A DNA stretch of 46,644 nt, from positions 1-46,644 of the forward strand of contig JABLTI010000018.1 of the NCBI GenBank assembly GCA_013166835.1, written 5' to 3'. The notes under the pieces were generated by a model. That model had not been told where the DNA came from. It searched no databases and saw only the letters and a program-made list of their open reading frames with translations. The translations under genes and the position numbers were made by a program. Source of the DNA: Promethearchaeati archaeon. Lineage in GTDB: Archaea; Asgardarchaeota; Heimdallarchaeia; JABLTI01. Shown here piece by piece: positions 16,097 to 24,282 of the stretch (positions within the stretch are counted from its first letter, which is position 1; each line of letters starts with the position of its first letter).

Positions 16097-16816
16097 CTAA
16101 TTTTTGGTCAGTTTCATGACCATTGAGACAGCTGCGATTACATCTTCAGCTGGTATGCCTACTCCTCGTTTGTAGATCAATAAAGTGCCTTTGTTGGTTA
16201 TCTGAGCACTAATTTGACTGCCAGTAGGAAGATCAATGTATCCTCTGAAAAAGCGGATAACACCTTGTCTTCTATAAATGGTCCATTCTGCGGAATCGAG
16301 AATTTCGCCACTTAATTGTATTTGACTGAGAGCAGGATTATCTAGTTCTGAAATTTGAACTGTTTTAACTAATGCCGCATCACGGCAGAGTGAAACCATT
16401 GAGCTTTCACTCAAATTAACACCATCGAACTCAACACCCAAGATGCTCATTAATGGTAGTAATCCTTTCTTTGATACCCAAGAAGTTCCTCGACATTCGA
16501 GATATCTCTCTTTGGTATGAATAATATATTCGCAACGACCTTGCGAGTAGATAGCTTGTGTTTCCATTTCTCCATCTTTCATTCTTTGGACAGTAATTGG
16601 TTGTCCTACAGTATAGTAAACACTAATCATGCTACCATCGGTGTCCACATCAGAGAACCCTTCATAGAATTTACGTTCCTTAAATTCAATAGGATGTTCC
16701 TTGAGTTTTCTCACAATAGTACTTGCAGCTCCGAGTGATCCTCCATTAACATGATAAAGTCTTAATGGGAGAACCATACCTCTAGGTATAATTAGTCCAT
16801 TTGTTTGAAGTGCCAT
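16097..16816 (-). CDS. Conserved-looking hypothetical protein, 239 residues
   Basis: I do not recognise this protein. It is soluble and largely beta-rich, with an N-terminal segment TNGLIIPRGMVLPLRLYHVNGG and a middle part with two isolated cysteines. The C-terminal part GVGIPAEDVIAAVSMVMKLTKN looks like a closing helix. There is no membrane segment, signal peptide or metal-binding cluster. The ATG is preceded by AGGTGA at 5 bases. It is divergent from the membrane protein at 17.1 kb. Its 3' end abuts the folded candidate RNA, which would be transcribed toward it. Confidence 0.7.
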   Translation of the reverse strand: MALQTNGLIIPRGMVLPLRLYHVNGGSLGAASTIVRKLKEHPIEFKERKFYEGFSDVDTDGSMISVYYTVGQPITVQRMKDGEMETQAIYSQGRCEYIIHTKERYLECRGTSWVSKKGLLPLMSILGVEFDGVNLSESSMVSLCRDAALVKTVQISELDNPALSQIQLSGEILDSAEWTIYRRQGVIRFFRGYIDLPTGSQISAQITNKGTLLIYKRGVGIPAEDVIAAVSMVMKLTKN

Positions 16817-17056
16817 TTTTTCACCTAACTAGTCACTTATGGGTAGAAACAGGAGACCTTTTAACTTACCTTAGTTTCTATTGGAACTAACATTTATTCC
16901 TAACTAATTTATAAACTTTACTCACCCCGTCTTCTAGTGGAATTTTCCCCTAAACACAGAAAAAACACAAAAATGATAGCTAACTAAAAAGTTCCATCTC
17001 AAAAGGACAACTTTTTATCAATAATCGTCCCTAATATTTCTAGTGAGGAATCTTTA

Positions 17057-18238
17057 ATGGCGTTAAAGAAATTAGAAGGCATGATATGGGGACGATTCAT
17101 AACCCTACTCTTGTTAATTGCAATACCATTATTTTATGTTTTAATGGTAGTGGGATCTCTTCCACAACTTGGTTGGTTCAATCCTGCAATAATTACCTAT
17201 GAAGATTTCACCCGTTTGGGACCTGTGCACTGGGGTATACCGTTTTTGAACGATACTTGGGCAAAAGTGTTTGTTTATGGTTTTCTACCAGTTTTCTTCA
17301 GTTTACCGTGGGTTGCTTTTCTCTTCATTGACAGAAATAGAGTTGCTGAAACCTTTGAAAACATGGGTAGAGCATTGAGAAAAGTTAGCCTCGGGTTAGG
17401 TCTTTTCTATAGCGTTAGTGCACTTATAATCTTTATTTTCTTTATTTTACCTTTTGGATCACCGATAATTGGTGTTTTCGTATCATTTGGTTTGATCCCT
17501 TGGGCAATTAAGAAAAAGACCGGACGGAATCTGCCTTGGTGGATATTGCTCATTCCGAGTTTACTGTTATCAGCCATACCAATTGTTTTGGCAATTGGAT
17601 TCTGTACAAATTATGGTGAAATTTGGAATAGTCTTTGGACCTTCTGGTCTGGAATAGGTAGTGGAACAACATTACAAGAACTGGGATTTGCTCATTATAT
17701 GTGGGGCTTTGGATATTCAGTTGCAATAGGAGCCGTTTTTGCTGGATTTGCAAACTTTGTCTATGAAGGGGCTTCCTATATGGATCACTTCACAAAGAAA
17801 CCAAAAGGTCTTCTATATATCGTTGAATTTGTGGTTGCTGCTGTGGTCTTTACTCTTTATATGATCTTTCCAGTATCTGCGAGAACCGGTGAAATTATGT
17901 TTTACATCATAAGTGGTCTTGCTATATTAGTTGGTCTAACTGAATTTATAATGCGCTTTTTCAGAAAGAGAAGACGATCCGATAGAGAAAATGTTCCTGT
18001 TGGTGCTTTAGTTATGGTGCCACTATTCATTGCTGTTGATCTTGTTCGATTAGCTGGAACAACTGAAATCCGAAATGCTGCAATAACTGCTGCACTGGGA
18101 TTGGTCTGTATCGTTTACCTAGTACTCTTCCTGATGGCATATTCATTCGCTGGAGAAACCTACAAATCTCGTTGGAGTAAAGGATACGGCGATGACGAAG
18201 ACGACGATGATGACGAAGATGTATCTGATGAAGACTAG
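17057..18238 (+). CDS. Polytopic membrane protein with acidic C-terminal tail
   Basis: About ten hydrophobic helices spread over 370 residues, followed by a strongly acidic tail with eight Asp/Glu in a row near the end. Loops are short and basic loops such as MRFFRKRRRSDR suggest cytoplasmic sides. No transporter motif is recognised, so the function is unknown. The ATG is supported by GAGGA 7 bases upstream. The stop codon lies in the left arm of the following terminator hairpin. The acidic tail might bind cations or a basic partner. Confidence 0.8.
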   Translation: MALKKLEGMIWGRFITLLLLIAIPLFYVLMVVGSLPQLGWFNPAIITYEDFTRLGPVHWGIPFLNDTWAKVFVYGFLPVFFSLPWVAFLFIDRNRVAETFENMGRALRKVSLGLGLFYSVSALIIFIFFILPFGSPIIGVFVSFGLIPWAIKKKTGRNLPWWILLIPSLLLSAIPIVLAIGFCTNYGEIWNSLWTFWSGIGSGTTLQELGFAHYMWGFGYSVAIGAVFAGFANFVYEGASYMDHFTKKPKGLLYIVEFVVAAVVFTLYMIFPVSARTGEIMFYIISGLAILVGLTEFIMRFFRKRRRSDRENVPVGALVMVPLFIAVDLVRLAGTTEIRNAAITAALGLVCIVYLVLFLMAYSFAGETYKSRWSKGYGDDEDDDDDEDVSDED

Positions 18239-18262
18239 TTGCAAAAGCAATTAGTTTTTTTC
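18235..18262 (+). terminator. Intrinsic-type terminator hairpin
   Basis: CTAGTTGC-aaaa-GCAATTAG forms an 8-bp stem (one G-U) with a 4-base loop, directly followed by seven Ts. The stop codon of the membrane-protein gene is inside the left arm. Confidence 0.7.
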
Positions 18263-18368
18263 TATTTTTCTTTTTAATGTAGAGTTTTAGTACTTTTATT
18301 AGAAAAATTGATAATAGATGTTAAAGTGCATAAATTTCACAAGAAAAATTGTTTGAGGTATATTTGTA

Positions 18369-19838
18369 TTGAGTAAAACTTGGTCTGAACTTTACATGGA
18401 TTCGTATCAAGAAGTAACTAGTAATCTGAAACGTATTAATGGAATTGCTATTGGTTTCAACACTAATGTAGATGCCATTTATCATATGCGATCTGATTTA
18501 ATTGTAGATTTAATTCATAAGCTAGGAATTGATAGTGTTGCTCTTTACAAAAAAGTAGTGAAATGGAAGGGTAGTATAGAAGATCCTGAAGACTTTATTG
18601 CTGGATTATGTGGTTGTTTTGAGAAAGGTAGAGCCAGCGAATGGATAATCCAAAATGAAGAAACGTATAATTATCTTTTAGAAAATCTGCCAAGAGAAAG
18701 AACTCTTAGAATGGGTGGACAAGTAGGCATAATGGCTAATGTTTTGTCCGAGTTAGGTGTACCAAAAGTAATTGTACATACAAGCACATTACCTAAGGAA
18801 CTAAAAAATCTCTTTGTGAAAAGCAAGAACATAGTTATACCAATACATGATAAAAACGGAAATATCACTTTCACACAACCCCGAAAAGTAAAGAGCATAG
18901 ATGACAGATTGTTTCTTCACATCATCTCGGAGATAGATAAAGGAGATGGTATTAAGATTGGCAACATAAAATGGATTTGTCCAAGAAATAATCGATTTAT
19001 TGCGACATTTGATCCACCAAATGCAAAACTCGATATTAATCTTAGTTTTTCTGATGGTATAAATGATATAGCAAAATTGATTGATGTCTTAATTATTTCA
19101 GGTTTTCATATGTTGAATTCTAGCGAACTCGGAATTGAAGGTGTCAAGGAGAGAATAAAAGCTGTATTGAATTTAATACAGCAAGCGAAACAAGCAAATC
19201 CAAAACTCCTTATCCATTTAGAACTTTCAAGCACGAAAAATGAAATGATTTTAAGAGAGCTGTTTAACTTATCTAGAAAAGATGATTATTTTGATAGTCT
19301 AGGATGCAATGAAGTAGAGCTAGCTGAAGTACTAAACGTAATTGGCGAGTCGAAGCTCTCGAAGAATCTTTCCCTAGAACCAACTCAAGCAAAGTTTTTA
19401 CAAGGATGTCTAAAAATTTGTCAAAAGCTTTCTTTAAAACGCTTACATTTTCACCAATATGGAAGTTATGTTCTTTTTACAGAAACTGGTTATTTGGCTT
19501 CAAATGAAAAACTAAAACAAGCATTGTGTTATGCATCAATAATAACAGCCTATAAAGCTCTCACTGGTGAAACCAAGAAGAAGATTGATTTGGTCACTAA
19601 TTTTGACTTGAAGATCCTTAATTCGCGTTTTCATAAATCTTTCAAAGAAATTGCTGCTGTTTTAGAGAATGAAAATATAATTACTAAAGAGGAGTTCCTT
19701 ACAAAAGGTATTGCGACATACAATGAATACAATTTGATCGTCATACCTACATTAAATGTTAGCAAACCAAAATACACTGTTGGATTAGGAGATACAGTTT
19801 CATCAACAACTCTTGCAGCAGAAATTACCCTAAGATAA
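18369..19838 (+). CDS. ADP-dependent sugar kinase (ADP-PFK/ADP-glucokinase family)
   Basis: Member of the ribokinase-fold, ADP-dependent kinases of the modified archaeal glycolysis, which phosphorylate glucose or fructose-6-phosphate using ADP. Visible signatures are GIAIGFNTNVDAI at the start, GGQVGIMANVLSELG, the RFIATFDPPN segment, DVLIISGFHMLN and the C-terminal catalytic VGLGDTVS with Asp475. Length (489) is somewhat above the usual 450-470. TTG start behind GAGGT. Glucokinase and phosphofructokinase activity cannot be separated by eye; some archaeal enzymes do both. The NAD(P)-binding gene follows closely on the same strand. Confidence 0.88.
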   Translation: MSKTWSELYMDSYQEVTSNLKRINGIAIGFNTNVDAIYHMRSDLIVDLIHKLGIDSVALYKKVVKWKGSIEDPEDFIAGLCGCFEKGRASEWIIQNEETYNYLLENLPRERTLRMGGQVGIMANVLSELGVPKVIVHTSTLPKELKNLFVKSKNIVIPIHDKNGNITFTQPRKVKSIDDRLFLHIISEIDKGDGIKIGNIKWICPRNNRFIATFDPPNAKLDINLSFSDGINDIAKLIDVLIISGFHMLNSSELGIEGVKERIKAVLNLIQQAKQANPKLLIHLELSSTKNEMILRELFNLSRKDDYFDSLGCNEVELAEVLNVIGESKLSKNLSLEPTQAKFLQGCLKICQKLSLKRLHFHQYGSYVLFTETGYLASNEKLKQALCYASIITAYKALTGETKKKIDLVTNFDLKILNSRFHKSFKEIAAVLENENIITKEEFLTKGIATYNEYNLIVIPTLNVSKPKYTVGLGDTVSSTTLAAEITLR

Positions 19839-19881
19839 TTTATGAATAAGTTGAAATTAACTAAAATTGGAGTTATTTTCT

Positions 19882-20793
19882 TTGACAAAGTTTGTTCTTG
19901 TATTTGGTGGGACTGGAAATTATGGCAAATATATAGTTGAGAGTTTAGTAGCGAAGAATATTCCTGTTAAAGTCTTTACTCGAGATGCTTCAAGAGCAAA
20001 ACAGAAACTAGGCATGAAACCCGAGTATTTTGAAGGGAACGTCATGGATCAGGAATCCATTTTCAAATCACTTGAAGATGTAAGAGCAATCATTATCAGT
20101 CTCTCAGCTATGCATCCTAAATTGATTCGAAAGCAAAAGGAAATTGAACATGATGCTGTAATGACTATTTTAGATGGTGCAGAAAAGAAGAACATTAAGC
20201 GAATCGTTTTCATATCTATTTATGATATGCGAAAAGAATTAATTGAGAAACTAAAACTCGATGTTGGTTTACTTAAAATGGCTATTGAAGAAAGGTTAGC
20301 TAATTCAGAATTCTTTAATTGGACTGTCTTGGGTTGTCCTCCTTCATATATGATTTTCACTAGATTTACACGAAAGAGAATTATGATAGTACCTGGCGGT
20401 GGATCTCCTCTTATGCCTTCTATTGCACCACAGGATGTTGGTGAAATTGCAGCTCAGGCTTCGATAAGAGATGATCTGAATAGAAAGCGATTCAGAATGA
20501 CGTTTTCAAAACCTTTTGCCTTTCCTGAAGTTGCAAAGCTTTTTACAAAAATCCTTGGCAGAGATATAAAATACCGCAAACTGCCGTTAATTGGTTTGAA
20601 AATAGCTTCGATTGTCAGTTATCCGTTCAATCCATATCTTAGACACTTAGTAAAATACGTTGGATTACTCAATAATTTTCCCGAAGAATTCGCTAAAAAA
20701 GCTAAAGATGATCATGAATTATTGAGAATCGCCTTTGATTATCAACCAATGACTTTAGAGGATTATATAAGAAAACAATATAATATCTCTTGA
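19882..20793 (+). CDS. NmrA-like NAD(P)-binding Rossmann protein
   Basis: The protein starts with a Rossmann nucleotide-binding loop VFGGTGNYGKYIVESL, followed by VKVFTRD, where the Arg after beta-2 favours NADP. Further atypical short-chain dehydrogenase/NmrA features are the ALIISLS-like strand and an FPEVAKLFTKILGRDIKYRK segment. It may be an NADPH sensor, a quinone reductase-like enzyme or an epimerase. No Tyr-x3-Lys catalytic pair is evident, as in other NmrA proteins. A TTG at 19867 is in frame, but GGAGTT lies 7 bases before the TTG at 19882. It probably shares an operon with the kinase 43 bases upstream. Confidence 0.8.
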   Translation: MTKFVLVFGGTGNYGKYIVESLVAKNIPVKVFTRDASRAKQKLGMKPEYFEGNVMDQESIFKSLEDVRAIIISLSAMHPKLIRKQKEIEHDAVMTILDGAEKKNIKRIVFISIYDMRKELIEKLKLDVGLLKMAIEERLANSEFFNWTVLGCPPSYMIFTRFTRKRIMIVPGGGSPLMPSIAPQDVGEIAAQASIRDDLNRKRFRMTFSKPFAFPEVAKLFTKILGRDIKYRKLPLIGLKIASIVSYPFNPYLRHLVKYVGLLNNFPEEFAKKAKDDHELLRIAFDYQPMTLEDYIRKQYNIS

Positions 20794-20834
20794 AATCATT
20801 GGCTTTTGAAATCTGTCTGCTGATTAACATCATA

Positions 20835-22298
20835 TTATTTGAGTTTCTCAAATATTGCTGGCTTAAGCATTGGTTCTGCATCAATTTCTAAATGAGTAAT
20901 TTCTCCTTGAAAATTATCTCTGAATGTAACATATTTTGTGACACCAAACCCACCAAGATGTGTTATTGTAATGGTGAATGTCTCATAATGATAATAATTA
21001 GTTTCAAGATTCGAATCCTTTCCATATTTTGCTTTTAGTGCATTCTTCTCGAGATAGAATTCGAGTTCACCATAACCTGGATGATGGTAGATTCCTACAT
21101 AATGCTCTAATGGGTGAGATGGTTTCGTGTTCTTCTTCTTAGGATCCTTTATTTCTTCTTTGTTCGCCATTGCTTGAGCTTGTTTTTCCTCAAATTCTTT
21201 TAGTTTCAATCCCCAGTCAATAGGCTCAAAACCAAGAATTTGATCAGCAATGTGGTAATTCAGTATAAAAGGTAAATTACTTCCAGATGTATTGGAAAAA
21301 ATAGCATACCCAATATTCTCATCAAGCATAAAACCTCCATTAAAAATAATGCCTGGTCCTGTTCCGAGATGCTGATTAATTCTAGCTCCTCTGTAATCAA
21401 TTGCCCACCAACCCAATGCAAATCCATAATTTTGAACATAATTTTCTCCAGGAGTTATTATTGAAAATGGATTTCTATCAATTCTTTGTGTTTGGTAAAG
21501 CTCATTTAATACTTTAGCAGATATTAGCTCCTTGTCTTTTACTTTTCCTCTATTAAGGTGGAATTGAATCCATTTAGTCATATCTTTAAGACAAGAATTA
21601 AAATTACCAGTTCCTGCTGCAACATATTTCAGATCAGGATAGAATTCTTCAATGAAATCATCATCGGTTTTTCTATAACCTTTTGAATAATCATCAGATT
21701 TTAGTGATTCTGTAATAGAAAAGTTTGTATCTTTCATTCCCAGTGGTGCGAAGATTCTCTTCTCTATGAATGAAAAATAATCTTGTTCTGATAAATCTTC
21801 GACGATCTTAGCAGCAATGAAATAATTTAGATTTGCATATTTATGTATTGTACGAAATTCATGAATGAATTCTAAATATGGTAAGCGTTTAAAGACATCT
21901 TTGTAAGTCCAGTCTGAATTCATATAAGCGAATTGATGATGTGGTAATCCTGTTGTATGTGATAACACATCTCGTAGTGTGATTTTTTCAGTAACACTAG
22001 AATCTGTCATCTTGAAGTCAAGAATGTAATTTTTTATTGGTGTATCCCAATCTAATATTCCATCATCCACAAGCATTGCGATTGCAGTTGCAGTGAATGA
22101 TTTGGTGTGCGACCCTAATGGAAACAAAGTTTTAGCAGTGAAAGGTAGTTTGTTTTTAACATCCCGAAAACCAAATCCTTCCTCAAATAAAACTTCCTTA
22201 TCCGAAACAAATGAAACAGCAATTCCTGCATCTTTAAATAATGCAATGTGTTTTTTCGTGTACTCACTAAAAAGTTCAAAATCTAGTTCTTTTTTCAT
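20835..22298 (-). CDS. Serine beta-lactamase-fold hydrolase (class C / esterase-like)
   Basis: The catalytic SxxK motif is seen as GSHTKS (Ser about 63, Lys about 66) and the YxN motif as YANLN. The region HLGTGPG occupies the place of the third motif. There is no signal peptide, so it is likely cytoplasmic, unlike true beta-lactamases. A C-terminal lipocalin-like domain (about 390-487) of the DUF3471 type follows. Family members are esterases, peptidases or amidases. The ATG at 22313 has no ribosome site, while GAGG is 8 bases before the ATG at 22298, which is preferred. Confidence 0.85.
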   Translation of the reverse strand: MKKELDFELFSEYTKKHIALFKDAGIAVSFVSDKEVLFEEGFGFRDVKNKLPFTAKTLFPLGSHTKSFTATAIAMLVDDGILDWDTPIKNYILDFKMTDSSVTEKITLRDVLSHTTGLPHHQFAYMNSDWTYKDVFKRLPYLEFIHEFRTIHKYANLNYFIAAKIVEDLSEQDYFSFIEKRIFAPLGMKDTNFSITESLKSDDYSKGYRKTDDDFIEEFYPDLKYVAAGTGNFNSCLKDMTKWIQFHLNRGKVKDKELISAKVLNELYQTQRIDRNPFSIITPGENYVQNYGFALGWWAIDYRGARINQHLGTGPGIIFNGGFMLDENIGYAIFSNTSGSNLPFILNYHIADQILGFEPIDWGLKLKEFEEKQAQAMANKEEIKDPKKKNTKPSHPLEHYVGIYHHPGYGELEFYLEKNALKAKYGKDSNLETNYYHYETFTITITHLGGFGVTKYVTFRDNFQGEITHLEIDAEPMLKPAIFEKLK

Positions 22299-22520
22299 TT
22301 CAAATCCTCTCATTTATTGTTAAACAGAATTAAATTTAGTATTTAAAACGGATTCACACTTTGGAGTCTCATTAAGAGTATTCCAATAGTGAGGTAACAA
22401 TAGGTGACTATAACCAGTTATCATTTCTTGTTGATTTGAAACAACATCTCCGTATATCATGTTGATAATATTTACGCTTTTAATATTCATACTACACAAG
22501 TAGTCTTGGTGGATAAAATA

Positions 22521-23027
22521 ATGGAACCACACAGCCCAGAACAAGACGTTAAAATTGTAGTTACAGGTCCATATAACGCTGGTAAATCTGAATTCGTTCA
22601 GAGGTTTGGCATAAAACCAATCAATGTAGCTGTTAATGGAACAACAGTAGGCTTAGACTTTACACATGAAATGATCGATGATTTTCACGTTCACATCTTT
22701 GGTACACCAGGTCAAGATCACTTTAAAGATGTCCAACAATGCGTAGCCCGTGGAGCTTCCGGAATTATACTAGTTTTAGATAGCTCTGATCCTTCGACTT
22801 TTGCTCAGGTAGAACAACTTACAAAAAGAATCAAGGCTGTTTGTGGTCGAGTCCCTCTTGTAATATGTGCAAATAAACAAGATAAAGATGGAGCGTTACC
22901 TCCTGATAGAATCAAACAAATGATTGGATTCAAAGGTAAAGTGATAGGTTCATCTGCATTGAAAGGTGAAGGGACAAAGACTACTCTTGTCGAGGTTTTG
23001 AAACAAATTCGTAAAGCTGAGGAATAA
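22521..23027 (+). CDS. Small GTPase, COG2229/MglA-like
   Basis: All G-motifs are visible: G1 GPYNAGKS (about 16-23), a threonine-bearing G2 (NGTTVG), G3 as FGTPGQ, G4 NKQD and G5 SALKGEG. G3 has Gly where Ras/Rab/Arf proteins have Asp. The GTPGQ form is what I recall for COG2229 proteins, which act with roadblock/MglB-type partners in bacteria and archaea. Length (168-173) is a bare G domain without lipidation site. TTG 22506 and GTG 22509 are in frame, but GGTGG positions the ATG at 22521 best. No roadblock gene is adjacent. Confidence 0.85.
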   Translation: MEPHSPEQDVKIVVTGPYNAGKSEFVQRFGIKPINVAVNGTTVGLDFTHEMIDDFHVHIFGTPGQDHFKDVQQCVARGASGIILVLDSSDPSTFAQVEQLTKRIKAVCGRVPLVICANKQDKDGALPPDRIKQMIGFKGKVIGSSALKGEGTKTTLVEVLKQIRKAEE

Positions 23028-23041
23028 AAAAAAATAATGAA

Positions 23042-23075
23042 AAAGAGGATGTTTTTACATCCCTTTGATTTTCTT
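23042..23075. terminator. Hairpin and T tract between convergent genes
   Basis: GGATGT-tttt-ACATCC, extended by AAAG/CTTT around one bulged A, followed by T-rich sequence on the plus strand. Located between convergent stops at 23027 and 23103; A-rich sequence on the left gives T-rich RNA for the minus strand. Confidence 0.65.
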
Positions 23076-23102
23076 TCTTTTTTGATTCAACTAGATCTTA
23101 AT

Positions 23103-24095
23103 TTACATATAAAGAACGCTGTCCGCATCAATCTTATGATCATCATGAACTTCCCAAAGAGTTTCCTTCCCTCGTTTCTTTGAGGATTCGAAGATCTTGT
23201 CTTCTTCTTCTAAATGCCGTAAGTGTGCTTTCAATGTGAGGTCATCTACAAGTTCTTTCCATGGTTTGTACCATTCAATTCCAAGACTTAGATAGACTTC
23301 ATCACGAATGTCTTCAAACGTGCTTGCACCATTGGTTGTAAGAGTTACTAGAATTGTTTCTTCAAAAGTATGATGAGCGTGGAGTGCTTGCTTGATTAGT
23401 TCTTCTGCTTGACCACCAATATATGCCCCATCATAAGCCGGGCATAACATATCTGTTTTTGCTCTCGAGATGAATTGTAAGGCTTTTTCACGTGCTGCAG
23501 CGCTTCCAGTTTTGTCAATAAGATAATTACTGAATCTCATTGGATAAATATAGAGTTCAGCGCCAGTAAAGATTGCTTTCTGTTGGGAGCTAAAGATCAT
23601 TGAATGGCCTTGACTGAACCCTGGAAAAGCAACAACATAGAGTGTAGACTTTCCAAGTTTTATTTTATCATCACTCTCAAAAACAGCATCAACCTTAATA
23701 CCTTTCAATCGTTCCCATGGTTGATATGAAAATTTACCACCTTTTTTATCTGGTTCAAAGTGTTTTTCTGGTAAATACAAATATGGTTTTCTGATAGTAT
23801 CTTCTGCATCCTTGTGACAGATTAATTGTGCTTTGGTAAAAGCATCTTTGAGTCTTTTTGCTCCACCAATAGCATCATGATGCTCTCGAGTCAATATAAT
23901 ATGTTTTACATCCTTCTTTTTTCTGCCAGCATGCTCAATACATTCGACTATTTCGTGTTGTATGGTATCCCTAATGCCTGTGTCAATGATAGCTATATCA
24001 TCATCCATAATGATGTACACAGCATTTCTTTCTCCCCCTTGACCATGTTCGCCATAAACATTCCATATTCCGTCATTAATCTCATTATAGGTCAT
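23103..24095 (-). CDS. Metallo-beta-lactamase-fold protein lacking the metal ligands
   Basis: The fold is recognisable from IIDTGIRD, the helix after HIILT, the AFPGFSQGHS strand and a C-terminal winged-helix region like that of LACTB2 (LRHLEEEDKI). The motif normally THxHxDH reads TREHHDA (residues 69-75), losing the first and last ligands. The downstream His of TPGHTPGH is Phe in FPGFSQGH, and the FTGD Asp is Ala in FTGAE. So most zinc ligands are absent in an intact 330-residue protein. It is likely a non-catalytic, binding or regulatory member. The ATG start has a weak AGGTG upstream. Confidence 0.8.
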   Translation of the reverse strand: MTYNEINDGIWNVYGEHGQGGERNAVYIIMDDDIAIIDTGIRDTIQHEIVECIEHAGRKKKDVKHIILTREHHDAIGGAKRLKDAFTKAQLICHKDAEDTIRKPYLYLPEKHFEPDKKGGKFSYQPWERLKGIKVDAVFESDDKIKLGKSTLYVVAFPGFSQGHSMIFSSQQKAIFTGAELYIYPMRFSNYLIDKTGSAAAREKALQFISRAKTDMLCPAYDGAYIGGQAEELIKQALHAHHTFEETILVTLTTNGASTFEDIRDEVYLSLGIEWYKPWKELVDDLTLKAHLRHLEEEDKIFESSKKRGKETLWEVHDDHKIDADSVLYM

Positions 24096-24282
24096 TGTCT
24101 TACAACACCTGTTAATTTTTATGAAACAATTTTATATTCTAGAATTATTTTGAGTCTTCTAAAATAAGAACGTTTAGTTATTCATTACATCCTTAAAAGT
24201 GAGTATCAGACAATAAATATTAAGATTATTAGTTATTATAACTTCAAATACTTCAAAGTATTCCATTTTATGAGGTCTTAAT

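Noticed and set aside
20835..22298. Antibiotic-resistance beta-lactamase
   Set aside because: It has SxxK and YxN but no signal peptide, a non-standard third motif and an added C-terminal domain, so an esterase or peptidase-like role is more likely.
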